Assembly: GCF_023734095.1 (NCBI RefSeq)
Contig: NZ_AP024620.1
Span: 802,501-866,500 of the forward strand
Direction of reading: 5' to 3'
Origin: Moorella sp. Hama-1
GTDB lineage: Bacteria; Bacillota; DSM-521; Neomoorellales; Neomoorellaceae
DNA: 64,000 nucleotides
The position numbers and the translations under genes are program-made. Every line of letters starts with the position of its first letter. Position 1 is the stretch's first letter. Below are positions 43,433-51,961 of the stretch, in pieces. The notes beneath the pieces were generated by a model. It did not search any database and was not told where the DNA came from. It worked only from the letters and a program-made list of their open reading frames with translations.

Positions 43433-43683
43433 CTATTAGGGGCCGGCGGGTACAGGCGAAGGGCGATTTGGTTCGCGGCGCTAGATACTTGCGCGAAGCC
43501 ACAGCGAGGCGGCGGTGAGCGGGATGGGGATCGGAACGTAAATTGAGGAACGAAGAGTTCCGCTCCCCGCTGCGTTCATTCAAAGGGATACAGCCGAGCC
43601 ACCCCCGCCGCTTAAGCAACTGAACGCCAAGTTTGCTCGCCGAGAACCACGGGAGCATGGAGACCTGTACCGCCAGCCCCTAG
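43433..43683 (+). repeat. MITE-like element with terminal inverted repeats, copy 1
   Basis: Ends are inverted copies: GGGGCCGGCGGGTACAGG at the left (about 43439-43456) and CCTGTACCGCCAGCCCC at the right (43664-43680), with a second inverted block inside (TTGGTTCGCGGCG / CGCCGAGAACCACG). 251 bp, no gene. A shorter relative lies on the other strand at 62694-62845, and a left-end fragment at 51321-51365. Confidence 0.75.
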
Positions 43684-43876
43684 CCAAAGGCTTACCACAA
43701 GAATCCACTTTTGCCAGAACCCTATTTTCGCAGGAGCCCCTCATGGGGGCAAACTCCACCAGCGAACGGGAGAAATGAGAGGCAAGGCTTTAATCTGAAA
43801 CTGGCGCAGCCAGTTTCGCCAAGCCTCCCACCTCTCACCTCCAACCTCACACATCTCATTTCGGGGGAGGAGAAAG
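43684..43876. other. leader between the MITE and the SLH gene
   Basis: Holds the recurring AGAACCCTATTTTCG motif (43705-43736), then CCCCTCATGGGGGCAA with CCACCAGCGAA (43737-43766, also found at 62865-62895 inverted), a CT-rich track and CATCTCATTTCGGGGGAGG as ribosome site for the next gene. Confidence 0.55.
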
Positions 43877-45181
43877 ATGCGTAAGGCTAGTTTGACGGGG
43901 TTGATTCTGTTCCTTATGTTTTTGCCCTGGGGTACGGCCTGGGCCGGCCCCACCGCGGACAAACTGCTCTCCCTGCTGCCGCCGGCCAGGGCGCAGGCGA
44001 CGGAACTGAGCCGGGGCGGTTTTGCCGTCATGCTGGCCGCCGCCGCCGGGATCAAGGGGGAGGACGAAGCCGGCGACCTGCCCGGGGATGTGCCGCCGGG
44101 CAGCTGGTATGCCCCGGCCCTCCAGGCCCTGTGGCAGCAGGGCCTGATCCAGGGTTATCCGGGCGGCACCCTGCGGCCGGAGCAGCCCATCACCGGCCTG
44201 GAAGCAGTTATCCTCACCGCCAGGGCCCTGGGGCTGCCCAACGAGATCAGCGGCCGGGGAAGTCCGGCCAGGGTGGAGACCGTGCCTTATGGCATGAGCC
44301 AGTACACCTTTTTCCAGCACATGGGTTTACTGCCGCCGGGGGAGCCGGGGAGCATCCTGGAGCCGGCTGCAGCGGCAGGGTGGCTGGCAGCCGTCTTCGG
44401 TTCTGAAAGCCAGGCGGAAAACCTCCTGGACCGTTGCCGCCAGGCCCTGGCCCGGCAGCAGGCCATCAGGGTCCAGGGCCAGGTCAGCCTGCAATTCCAC
44501 AGCCGGCCCGGTTTACCGGCTACCGCCGAACTGGACCGCCTGGTTATCCAGGGCGACTCTCTGAATGAGGTTATCCTGCCGGGAGGAATGCACCAGCTCG
44601 TTACCCTGCAACTGGAAAAGCAGCGGGAGATGACCATCGAGCAATTTGTCACTGCTGGCCGCCTCTACCGGCGGGTGACCGGCAGTGGCAGCGCCGCCGG
44701 GGCGTGGCAGGCTTTAACGCCGGCGCCGGAGGTGGCCGTCCTCCTGCGCCAGCAGCAGAACCTGGGTTTGCCGGCAGGTGTTTATCCCTACCTGCATTAT
44801 CGTTACCTGGGGAAAAGGGAGATAGAAGGCCGGGAGGTAGTGGGGGTGAGCTTCTATGCCCGGCAGAATAAGCCGGAAGTGACCGGCGATCTCCTGCCGC
44901 CACAGTTCTTCGGCGGTAACCTGGAGGGTTATTTGGAACAGCCGGATAAAATCATCCGCTCCGTGTCTTACTGGGGGATTGTCTACCTGGATGCCGGGAG
45001 TTTTTTACCTGTGGGAAGTGACCTGAACCTGGTCCTATCCTTCGCCCCCGGCCGCGGCAGGCAGCAGATAACAATGGCGGCCATGGAGATGCGTTTCCAG
45101 GCCACAGCCTATGCCTTCGAGGGTTTTAAAATCGAGCTACCGGCGGCTGCGGTGGCGGCGCCAGTACAGGAAAACCAGTAG
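43877..45181 (+). CDS. exported protein with SLH-like domain
   Basis: 434 residues. Signal peptide at 1-23 (LTGLILFLMFLPWGTAWAG). Residues 60-120 contain one clear S-layer-homology motif (WYAPALQALWQQGLIQGYPGGTLRPEQPITGLEAVILTARALGL). The C-terminal 280 residues are beta-rich, like outer lipoprotein or LolA-type folds (QVSLQFHSRPGLPATAELDRLVIQGDS), without a named family. Probably cell-surface. Its 3' end overlaps the convergent DedA gene by 45 bases. Confidence 0.75.
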   Translation: MRKASLTGLILFLMFLPWGTAWAGPTADKLLSLLPPARAQATELSRGGFAVMLAAAAGIKGEDEAGDLPGDVPPGSWYAPALQALWQQGLIQGYPGGTLRPEQPITGLEAVILTARALGLPNEISGRGSPARVETVPYGMSQYTFFQHMGLLPPGEPGSILEPAAAAGWLAAVFGSESQAENLLDRCRQALARQQAIRVQGQVSLQFHSRPGLPATAELDRLVIQGDSLNEVILPGGMHQLVTLQLEKQREMTIEQFVTAGRLYRRVTGSGSAAGAWQALTPAPEVAVLLRQQQNLGLPAGVYPYLHYRYLGKREIEGREVVGVSFYARQNKPEVTGDLLPPQFFGGNLEGYLEQPDKIIRSVSYWGIVYLDAGSFLPVGSDLNLVLSFAPGRGRQQITMAAMEMRFQATAYAFEGFKIELPAAAVAAPVQENQ

Positions 45182-45745
45182 CACCAGGCCGGCGGCGATA
45201 ACGACGTCGAAACGATGGAAGAGGGGCCCCAGGGCCTCCCAGTTGGCCCCCAGCTGGCGGCCGACATAAACAAGGAGGATGGACCAGGGCAGGGACCCCA
45301 GAAAGGTGTAGACAACGAAGCGACCGAAGGGCATGGCGGCAATGCCGGCCGGCAGGGAGATAAAGGTACGAATAATGGGCATCAACCGGGTAAAGAAGAC
45401 CGTAGCCTCGCCGTAGCGGTTAAACCACTTCTCCGCCACGGCAAATTCTTTTTCCGAGAAGAAGACGTAGCGGCCATACTTCCTTAAAAAAGGCCGGCCG
45501 CCCCACAGGCCTATGAAATAGGCGGCTATGGAACCGATGGTACCACCGACGGTACCGGCCAGGACGGTTCCCCAGAAACCCAGGCGACCCGTACTGACCA
45601 GGTAACCGCCAAAGGGAAGGATGACCTCGCTGGGCAGGGGGATACAGGCACTCTCCAGGGCCATGGCCACAGCAACACCGGTATAACCAAAACCGGCGAT
45701 GGCGCCGGTAATGGCCTGGAACAAAGGGGCCAGTAAACTGGACAA
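45137..45745 (-). CDS. DedA family membrane protein
   Basis: 202 residues with about five membrane segments and the DedA core: EsxCIPLPSEVILPFGGYL, GGTIGSIAAYFIGLWGGRPFLRKYG and the late FFTRLMPIIRTFISLPAGIAAMPFGRFVVYTFLGSLPW. DedA proteins act in undecaprenyl-phosphate or lipid transport. Converges with the SLH gene. Confidence 0.95.
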   Translation of the reverse strand: MSSLLAPLFQAITGAIAGFGYTGVAVAMALESACIPLPSEVILPFGGYLVSTGRLGFWGTVLAGTVGGTIGSIAAYFIGLWGGRPFLRKYGRYVFFSEKEFAVAEKWFNRYGEATVFFTRLMPIIRTFISLPAGIAAMPFGRFVVYTFLGSLPWSILLVYVGRQLGANWEALGPLFHRFDVVIAAGLVLLVFLYWRRHRSRR

Positions 45746-45876
45746 TCAAGAACCTCCTCTGAAATGAGATGTGCGAAGTGGGATGCTATTTTATTATACC
45801 AGGCCCTATCTTGGAGGAACAACTAAGAATTTGATTAAAGGTCAGCGCCAGCCCAGATAAAGGAACCCGGTTGCCC

Positions 45877-47088
45877 CTAACCCCGGTTGCGCAGGGAAGA
45901 GGTTTTTCTTTTTCCCGGCACTGCGCCCGGCGTCAATGCATCTTGAGGCGCCTTACCGGTAGTTTTTTTCATAGCCTGGCGCTGCAGTGGCGCCGGCTGG
46001 CCGCGGAGGCCGCGCACGGCGGCGACCATCAAAGTCAGGGCTGGCAGGAGGATGGTTATCGGCAGGCTGTAAAAGGGCCAGATGCGGGTGAACTGGATCA
46101 TCTGGGGGAAGGAGACAAAGAGGTGCAGGGCGAAGGGGGCGATAAGGAGCCCCAGGGGCAGGACCAGGGGCCGGTAATCCTTGAGCTTCAGCAGGGTAGC
46201 CAGACCCAGGGCGAGGAAATAAAAAGGCAGGCAGAGCTTGATAAACCCGGCGAAGGTCCACATAAAGATAATCAGGGCATCCAGGCGCTGCAGGAAATCC
46301 CCCAGGTTGATGAGCTGGACGGCCACCAGGGAAGGAAAGTTCACCCGCTCGGCTTCACTGGCCCCCAGAACGGCCACGTTCCGGAAGGCCACTAAGCTGG
46401 TGATCAGGGCGGCAAAAGCCATAGCCAGGGCGAAGGGTAAAAAAGATTTTTTCGGTTTGACCAGGAAGGGGATAACCACCAGGAAGAGGAAGGTCTCCGC
46501 AAAGGGGAAGGCGAGGATCGGGAGAATCCCCTGGATAACCGGAAGAAACTTGCCGTCGGGGAGGAGGGGTAACAGGTTCTCCAGGTGGGTCAGGTTGGGG
46601 GTGGCAAAGGTAAGAATGTCCAGCAGGATCATTATCAAATAAAGCCAGGGGGATAGGAGTTCGGCCAGGCGCGCCACCGGCTCCAGGCCCGAGCGTATTA
46701 TCCAGGCCGCCAGGGCCGCGAGGATACCGATAAAGACCCCCATAGGCGTCTGGACCATGATGGCTACGACATATAACTCGCCCAGGTTGCGCAGTATTAA
46801 AGCGGCCAGGTGAAAGCTGAGCCAGAGGTAAAAGAGAACCACCAGGGTGCCCAGCCAACGGCCCAGGACCCTGGGGGTATATTGGAAGGGGGTTTCGCCG
46901 GGAAAACGCACTCCTAGGGCGGTATAAAGCCAGGCGACACCAATACCCAGAACCCCCGCTAGAAGTACCGATAGCCAGGCACTCTCTTTAGCCGGGCCCA
47001 CGGGGATGATAAGGGTCGTAGTGCCAATTAAGAAACCGGTCAGGAGCATCGCCAGTTGCCAACCGCTTATGCGGCCGTCTTCGCGCAG
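45877..47088 (-). CDS. spore germination GerAB family protein, probable CTG start
   Basis: 403 residues with ten or eleven membrane helices, an APC-type permease fold (GFLIGTTTLIIPVGPAKESAWLSVLL onward). The first ATG is at 47049, but in-frame codons upstream read LREDGRISGWQLA, a conserved GerAB start, and AGGAGG lies nine bases before a CTG at 47086-47088; no ATG, GTG or TTG fits. GerAB subunits sense germinants in the inner spore membrane. The gene is divergent from gerAC and no gerAA is nearby. Confidence 0.85.
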   Translation of the reverse strand: MREDGRISGWQLAMLLTGFLIGTTTLIIPVGPAKESAWLSVLLAGVLGIGVAWLYTALGVRFPGETPFQYTPRVLGRWLGTLVVLFYLWLSFHLAALILRNLGELYVVAIMVQTPMGVFIGILAALAAWIIRSGLEPVARLAELLSPWLYLIMILLDILTFATPNLTHLENLLPLLPDGKFLPVIQGILPILAFPFAETFLFLVVIPFLVKPKKSFLPFALAMAFAALITSLVAFRNVAVLGASEAERVNFPSLVAVQLINLGDFLQRLDALIIFMWTFAGFIKLCLPFYFLALGLATLLKLKDYRPLVLPLGLLIAPFALHLFVSFPQMIQFTRIWPFYSLPITILLPALTLMVAAVRGLRGQPAPLQRQAMKKTTGKAPQDALTPGAVPGKRKTSSLRNRG

Positions 47089-47324
47089 GGCCCTGCACCT
47101 CCTAGATGCTAATTGAGCTATAGGACTGCAGACCGGTCCCTTGGGATGGTCGCGGGTTGTGTACCCAATTTACATTCACTCCGGGACAAATGGGGTTGCA
47201 CGCCGATCCCCTGGCAGCCGCAGTGCCTGTCTCCCGGCTCATAGAGGCGTGAGCAAAGGGCGTGAGCAGGCTCCTAATAGCATAACCTGGTAAGGAAGGT
47301 TATATGTGATAGGGCAGGTATAAA

Positions 47325-48590
47325 ATGCAGTTTCCCGGCCATGCTAACCTTATGAGCAGGGTGAGTAAGGGTTACTGGTTGATCATCCTGAGTATCCTCC
47401 TGGCGGGTGTACTGGCCGGCTGCTGGGACCGGCGGGAGATCAATGAGCTGGCTATTGTTGCCTCGGCCGCGGTAGACCTGGAGCCGGATGGTACCAGGGT
47501 GATTACGGCCGAGCTCTACCAGCCCCCCGGCGGAGGCGGCCAGGAGGGTGGGGGCGTCACCGTTGGCCCCCAGCGCCAGGCCCACTTGGCGACAGGGCGG
47601 GGACCCAACTTTTTTGAAGCCATCCGCGAATTAGCCCTGAAGGTGCCTTTAAGGGTCTACTGGGCCCACGATAACGCCATTATCGTAGGGGAAGACCTGG
47701 CCCGTCAGGGGCTCCGGGAGGTCCTGGATTTCTGGGACCGTAACCACGAGCTACGGCGCGGTACCATGATTCTCATCGCCCGGGGCCGGGCAGAAGAGGT
47801 AATTACCCGGGTCCAGGGAGGCCTGCAGCAAACCCTGGGCCAGGAGATTACCGGCCTGAATAAATGGGTTAAGGTCAATGGCTCCACCAGGATCCCCACC
47901 ACCCACGAAATTTTTGGCGAGCTTTCCGGGGGTGCGGCCAACACGGTTTTGCCGGTGATTACCGTCAGCCCTCAGGCCATGCCGCCCCGGACTACGACAC
48001 CCAAAGCCGGTGACCAGAGGCAGCAGGCCTTACCCCTTGAGGCGGATACGGCCCGGCTGGAGGGTATGGCCTTCTTTCAGCATGATAAACTCATGGGCTG
48101 GCTGGATCCCCGCCAGAGCCGCGGTCTGGCCTGGACCCAGGGCTGGGTAGCCCGGGGCGGCCTGGAGGTAAAATGCCCCCAGGACCAGGAGAAAGCTGTC
48201 GTCGAGACCATGTCTACCGAGCACCAGGTAGGGATTACAATGCAGGGCGGGCAATTGCGGGGGCAAATTAAGGTTAAGGTTACCGGAGATTTAACCGAAC
48301 AAGGGTGTTTCCATGACCTGACTAAAGACGAAGCCCGGCGGGAGATCGAGAAACAAATGGCCGCCCTAGTTACCTGCGAGATCCAGGCTGCCCTGGCGGC
48401 GACCCGGGCCAGCGGCACCGACGTCTTTGGTTTCGGCGGGGCCGTAAGCCGCAGGTATCCCGGAGTCTGGCAGCAGCTACAGATGCAGTGGCGGGAGCAG
48501 TATAAAACCCTGCCCGTGGACGTGGCGGTGGAAGCCCATGTGGTCCGGACGGGGCTGACGGCCCGGCCGTGGCAGCCCCGGGCGCGGTAG
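47325..48590 (+). CDS. Ger(x)C family spore germination lipoprotein
   Basis: 421 residues (start could be ATG 47352, giving 412). Lipobox LLAGVLAGC then WDRREINELAIVASAAVDLE, the standard GerAC beginning; further motifs include GRGPNFFEAIRELAL and the HDNAIIVGEDLARQGL region, and a C-terminal domain with LTEQGCFHDLTKDEARREIEKQ. It is exported, lipid-anchored and part of a germinant receptor with GerAB. A proline-rich segment near residue 215-235 is longer than usual. Confidence 0.93.
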   Translation: MQFPGHANLMSRVSKGYWLIILSILLAGVLAGCWDRREINELAIVASAAVDLEPDGTRVITAELYQPPGGGGQEGGGVTVGPQRQAHLATGRGPNFFEAIRELALKVPLRVYWAHDNAIIVGEDLARQGLREVLDFWDRNHELRRGTMILIARGRAEEVITRVQGGLQQTLGQEITGLNKWVKVNGSTRIPTTHEIFGELSGGAANTVLPVITVSPQAMPPRTTTPKAGDQRQQALPLEADTARLEGMAFFQHDKLMGWLDPRQSRGLAWTQGWVARGGLEVKCPQDQEKAVVETMSTEHQVGITMQGGQLRGQIKVKVTGDLTEQGCFHDLTKDEARREIEKQMAALVTCEIQAALAATRASGTDVFGFGGAVSRRYPGVWQQLQMQWREQYKTLPVDVAVEAHVVRTGLTARPWQPRAR

Positions 48591-48656
48591 AGAGCAGGTT
48601 GTGACCGGCAAAAGGAACGGTAGGGTTTGTCAGAACTAACAGGACTGTGAGGCTTT

Positions 48657-48902
48657 ATGATGAAGATCTATCTGGCAATTTTGGTAGTTTTTTTGGCCGC
48701 GGCGATCTTTATGATGGAGGGGCCGGCCCTCCTGCGGGCCCGGGCCTGGCGGGACTTCGTTATCTTTTGTATCTTTCTTTTTCTGGGGATGGTCGTCAGT
48801 ATTCTGCCGGCTATGGGGGTTAAACTGCCTTCACCCAGCAACTTCCTGACCCACCTCTTTGATCCCCTGGCCAACCTGGTGCTGGGTCCGCCGGGGCAAT
48901 AG
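48657..48902 (+). CDS. small two-helix membrane protein
   Basis: 81 residues: two membrane helices (about 3-20 and 34-55) and a short hydrophobic C-terminus. 66 bases after gerAC on the same strand, so it may be a GerD-like or unnamed accessory of the germination genes; family not recognised. Confidence 0.6.
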   Translation: MMKIYLAILVVFLAAAIFMMEGPALLRARAWRDFVIFCIFLFLGMVVSILPAMGVKLPSPSNFLTHLFDPLANLVLGPPGQ

Positions 48903-49176
48903 TGGGCGGGGACGCAAACTGACCATCCTCCCTGGCCGAATCTCCTGTCGAGCATGCCAGCCAGGCAGGAAAAAAAGCCCCCTGCGGCGAAATAAACAAA
49001 AGCGGTTATGGGAGAAAGGAGAGAACGTTAAATCATCTTTAATTTTTGTGCCATTGATGCAGGAAAATTAAACCGGAAGGCGAATATATAAAGAGAAACA
49101 CCTTCCGGCCCGGACGGCCAGGGAAGGGTTTGGGCGGTGGGCCACCGCCGTAAACTTATTAAAAAGGAGGCAAATC
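48903..49176. other. 274-base intergenic region, structured leader before the BMP gene
   Basis: Contains CCGGAAGG / CCTTCCGG arms (49074-49081 with 49102-49109) enclosing AT-rich sequence and a second small hairpin GGCGGTGG / CCACCGCC at about 49133-49149. No known riboswitch pattern fits. The ribosome site is AAAAAGGAGG. Confidence 0.4.
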
Positions 49177-50205
49177 ATGTTAAAGAAAGGGAAGAGACTT
49201 CTTGCTTTACTGCTGGTGGTTGTCTTTGCCGGGAGCCTGCTCCTGAGCGGTTGTGCTAAAAAGAGCCAGCCCGCTCCCCAGGCTGGGGCCGGGGACCAGA
49301 AAGCCAAGTTTAAAATCGCAGCCCTGCTGCCGGGCCCTATTAACGACGGCGGTTGGAACGCCTCGGCCTACGATGGCATCCAGAAGGCCGGCAAAGAGCT
49401 GGGGGCGGAAGTCGTCTACCGCGAGAGCGTGCCCCAGTCCGACTTTGAAGAGGCCTTCCGCGCCTATGCCTCCCAGGGTTATAATGTGATCATCGGCCAC
49501 GGTTTCCAGTTTGGCGACGCCGCCAAGAAGGTGGCCAAGGAGTTTCCCAAGACTACATTCTTAATCACCGATAGCAACATATCCCAGGATCCCAATGTCG
49601 GCTCCTATAGCGTCCTGGCCAAACAGGCCGGTTTCCTGGGCGGCGCCCTGGCGGCCTTGATGACCAAGTCGAATAAAGTGGCCTGCGTCGGCGGTCTGTC
49701 CATCCCGCCGGTGACGGATACCATCGAGGGCTTTAAAAAGGGCGTGAAGTACGTCAACCCCAAGGTGACCCCCCTGACGGCCATTACCGGCAGTTTTGAG
49801 GATGTAGCCAAAGCCAAGGAAACAGCCCGCGCCTTCATTGATCAAGGGGCGGACATCATGATGCACAACGCCGACCAGGCCGGCCTGGGGGTCATCCAGG
49901 CGGCCCAGGAGAAGAAAATCCTGGCCATCGGCGTCATTAAGGACCAGAGCGGCATCGCCCCGGATACCGTCTTCGTCAGCGCCTACCGGAACATTGCCGA
50001 CGGTATCGTGTACATGATCAAGCAGGTGCAGCAAGGTCAATTCAAAGCCCAGTTCTATCCCCTGGGCGTCAAGCAGGACGTTGTCGGCCTCTACTGGAAT
50101 GACAAGTTGAAGGACAAGGTGTCGCCGGAGGTTAAGACGAAGATCGATCAGATTATCAAAGACCTCAAAGACGGCAAGATCGACATCGATAAACTACCCG
50201 AGTAG
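49177..50205 (+). CDS. BMP family ABC transporter substrate-binding lipoprotein
   Basis: 342 residues with a lipoprotein signal (lipobox LLLSGC near 26). BmpA/Med-type fold: LPGPINDGGWNASAYDGIQKA, GHGFQFGDAAKKVAKEFPKTTF, DADIMMHNADQAGLGVIQAA and VFVSAYRNIADGIVYM. The family usually binds nucleosides. No ATPase or permease genes follow; the next gene is xpt, which fits a purine role, but the transporter must be encoded elsewhere. Confidence 0.93.
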   Translation: MLKKGKRLLALLLVVVFAGSLLLSGCAKKSQPAPQAGAGDQKAKFKIAALLPGPINDGGWNASAYDGIQKAGKELGAEVVYRESVPQSDFEEAFRAYASQGYNVIIGHGFQFGDAAKKVAKEFPKTTFLITDSNISQDPNVGSYSVLAKQAGFLGGALAALMTKSNKVACVGGLSIPPVTDTIEGFKKGVKYVNPKVTPLTAITGSFEDVAKAKETARAFIDQGADIMMHNADQAGLGVIQAAQEKKILAIGVIKDQSGIAPDTVFVSAYRNIADGIVYMIKQVQQGQFKAQFYPLGVKQDVVGLYWNDKLKDKVSPEVKTKIDQIIKDLKDGKIDIDKLPE

Positions 50206-50237
50206 GGGTAAACCAAGATAACGCTAAGATTATATCA

Positions 50238-50268
50238 GGGCCGGTGCCAGGAAGGCACCGGCCCTTTC
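50238..50268 (+). terminator. terminator after the BMP gene
   Basis: GGGCCGGTGCC pairs perfectly with GGCACCGGCCC, followed by TTTCT. Confidence 0.88.
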
Positions 50269-50407
50269 TATAACCCGGCGTGGAGCGGCACGCGCCAATC
50301 CACGTCCGGGTGCCGGCCTGTTGCCGGGGCCAGGGGTGGTTCTTCTCTTTTGCCCCAACTTACGCTATAATAACTTTATTATGGCGTGCAGGAAGGAGCA
50401 AGTGGTT

Positions 50408-50989
50408 TTGTCGGTAGTGGAGCTGTTAAAAGAGAAGATCCGCCAGGAAGGGCGGGTAATATCCGACGACGTCCTCAAGGTGGATTCCTTTTTAAACCAC
50501 CAGATCGACCCGGTGTTGATGTTGCAGGTCGGCGAGGAGTTTGCCCGCCGCTTTAGTGACGCCGGCATTACTAAAGTCCTGACGGTGGAGGCCTCCGGCA
50601 TTGCCGTGGCCCTGATGACCGGTCTCAGCCTTCGGGTGCCGGTGGTCTTTGCCAAGAAAAAGCAGCCCTCCACCATGGAGGGCGATACTTACTGCGGCCG
50701 GGTGCGTTCTTTTACTAAAGAAGAAATCATAGATATAGTAGTAGCCGGGAGCTACCTGGGACCGGCCGACCGGGTGCTGATTATCGACGACTTCCTGGCC
50801 TCAGGGGAAGCGATCCGGGGCTTGCTGAAGATCATTAACCAGGCCGGAGCCACCCTGGTGGGTGTGGGCACGGTCATCGAGAAGGTCTTCCAGACCGGCG
50901 GTGAGGCCCTGCGCGACCAGGGCCTGCGGGTGGAATCCCTGGTCCAGATCGGCAGCCTGGCCGGTGGCGAGATTGAGTTTTTGAACTGA
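50408..50989 (+). CDS. xpt: xanthine phosphoribosyltransferase
   Basis: 193 residues if TTG 50408 is used (ribosome site GGAAGGAG nine bases upstream; GTG 50402 is too close). Xpt hallmark residues: VLKVDSFLNHQIDP near the start, VTVEASGIAVALMTGL, the PRPP motif VLIIDDFLASGEAI and the VGVGTVIEKVFQTGG end. It converts xanthine to XMP for purine salvage. I see no purine riboswitch upstream. Confidence 0.93.
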   Translation: MSVVELLKEKIRQEGRVISDDVLKVDSFLNHQIDPVLMLQVGEEFARRFSDAGITKVLTVEASGIAVALMTGLSLRVPVVFAKKKQPSTMEGDTYCGRVRSFTKEEIIDIVVAGSYLGPADRVLIIDDFLASGEAIRGLLKIINQAGATLVGVGTVIEKVFQTGGEALRDQGLRVESLVQIGSLAGGEIEFLN

Positions 50990-51197
50990 TCTGTTACGGG
51001 CGAACGGGTTGTAGGCTAAGAATCGGTGAAATAGGCAGGCGCAGATGCCGTTGTCTCCCTGGGTGCCTAAAGAATTTTGCCGTATTTTCTCCCAGAGAAG
51101 CAGGAATTTCTATGGCCGTGGCGTATATAACTATTTAGAGAATAACGGTAACGAATAACACTAAACACTAAGGAATATCAGCAACATCTAAATAAGC

Positions 51198-51320
51198 GAC
51201 TTCCGAGTTGTCTCTTCCCTCCGGGAAGGGCAAACGTCAGGGCCGGGGAGCAATCCCTTGACCTGCTATTGGGCAAAGGAAGGTACTCTTTTCTGTAAGA
51301 GTATCTTTTTCTTTGCCCGG
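51198..51320 (+). promoter_or_regulatory. candidate molybdenum/tungsten cofactor (Moco/Tuco) riboswitch
   Basis: Starts near ACTTCCGAG and contains three stems: CTTCCC / GGGAAG (51214-51228), GTCAGGG / CCCTTGAC (51236-51262) and a long final hairpin in which GGGCAAAGGAAGG pairs with the segment ending in CTTTGCCC (51271-51318). The GGGCxAAGGAAG ... CTTxGCC arrangement is the same as in the E. coli moaA leader, the type example of this riboswitch. The final hairpin carries T residues (TTTTTC) and could act as a terminator. Placed upstream of a tungsten/molybdopterin aldehyde oxidoreductase operon, which fits. The 5' part of the consensus fits less well, so this stays a candidate. Confidence 0.5.
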
Positions 51321-51389
51321 GTGCAGGCTTAGCTGGGGCTGGCGGATACAGACGGAGGGCGACTGGGAGAACCCTATTTTTAGGAGGTG
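51321..51389 (+). repeat. short derivative of the MITE-like element fused to the leader motif
   Basis: GTGCAGGCTTAGC...GGGGCTGGCGGATACAGACGGAGGGCGA matches the left ends of the elements at 43425 and 62860 (minus), then joins AGAACCCTATTTTTAGGAGG, the recurring leader motif. The inner part is deleted. It lies between the candidate riboswitch and the aor genes. Confidence 0.65.
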
Positions 51390-51481
51390 AGGCAAGAGGG
51401 AGGGGCGAAGGAGTAAGAAACGATGTCGAATTTGTGATGAAAATCGCGTTTGTGGTCAAAATCGCGAAAGGGGGAATTATT

Positions 51482-51961
51482 TTGTCCAAGGTACTGGTAG
51501 TAGAACAGGACAAATGCACTGCCTGCCGTCGCTGTGAACTGGCCTGCGCCTTCAAACACACCGGCGAATTTAACCCGGCGGCGGCCCGGTTGTCGGTTGC
51601 GGCCTTCCTGGATGAAGATTACTACCAACCGGTGGTCTGCCAGCACTGTGACGAACCGGCCTGCATGGCCGTCTGCCCGGCCGGGGCCATCAGCCGCGAC
51701 GTGAAGACAAATGCCGTAGTAATCAACGAGGATCGCTGTATCGGCTGCCGCATGTGCGTCATGGCCTGTCCCTTTGGAGGGACCGATTATTCAATCGCCG
51801 AACAGAAGGTCGTCAAATGTGACCTCTGCGGGGGCGAACCAGAGTGCGTTTTAAATTGCCCCTGGGATGCGATTCAATATAAAGAGCCGTCTGGCCAGGC
51901 TTTGAGCCGGCGCCAGCAGGTGGCTCGCCGGTTTCAGGCTGCTTTACGGGAGGTGGTCTAG
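51482..51961 (+). CDS. polyferredoxin subunit of aldehyde oxidoreductase (AorA-like)
   Basis: 159 residues from TTG 51482 behind AAAGGGGGA. Four cysteine-rich clusters: CTACRRCELAC, CQHCDEPACMAVC, CIGCRMCVMAC and CDLCGGEPECVLNC, so up to four [4Fe-4S] centres. It should carry electrons from the AOR catalytic subunit to the FAD subunit. Immediately followed by aor (stop TAG then ATG). Confidence 0.93.
   Translation: MSKVLVVEQDKCTACRRCELACAFKHTGEFNPAAARLSVAAFLDEDYYQPVVCQHCDEPACMAVCPAGAISRDVKTNAVVINEDRCIGCRMCVMACPFGGTDYSIAEQKVVKCDLCGGEPECVLNCPWDAIQYKEPSGQALSRRQQVARRFQAALREVV

Noticed and set aside
43392-43658. 88-codon minus-strand frame
   Set aside because: It is formed by the MITE-like element and shares its repeat sequence with 62700-62850; no ribosome site.
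50206-50407. Purine riboswitch before xpt
   Set aside because: No conserved loop sequences or three-way junction; only a terminator hairpin is present.
51198-51270. Cyclic-di-GMP (GEMM) riboswitch, because of GGGCAAACGTC
   Set aside because: The rest of the GEMM consensus (paired helices and the GxxGGGACGCAAAGCC core) is missing; the final hairpin fits a Moco-type RNA better.
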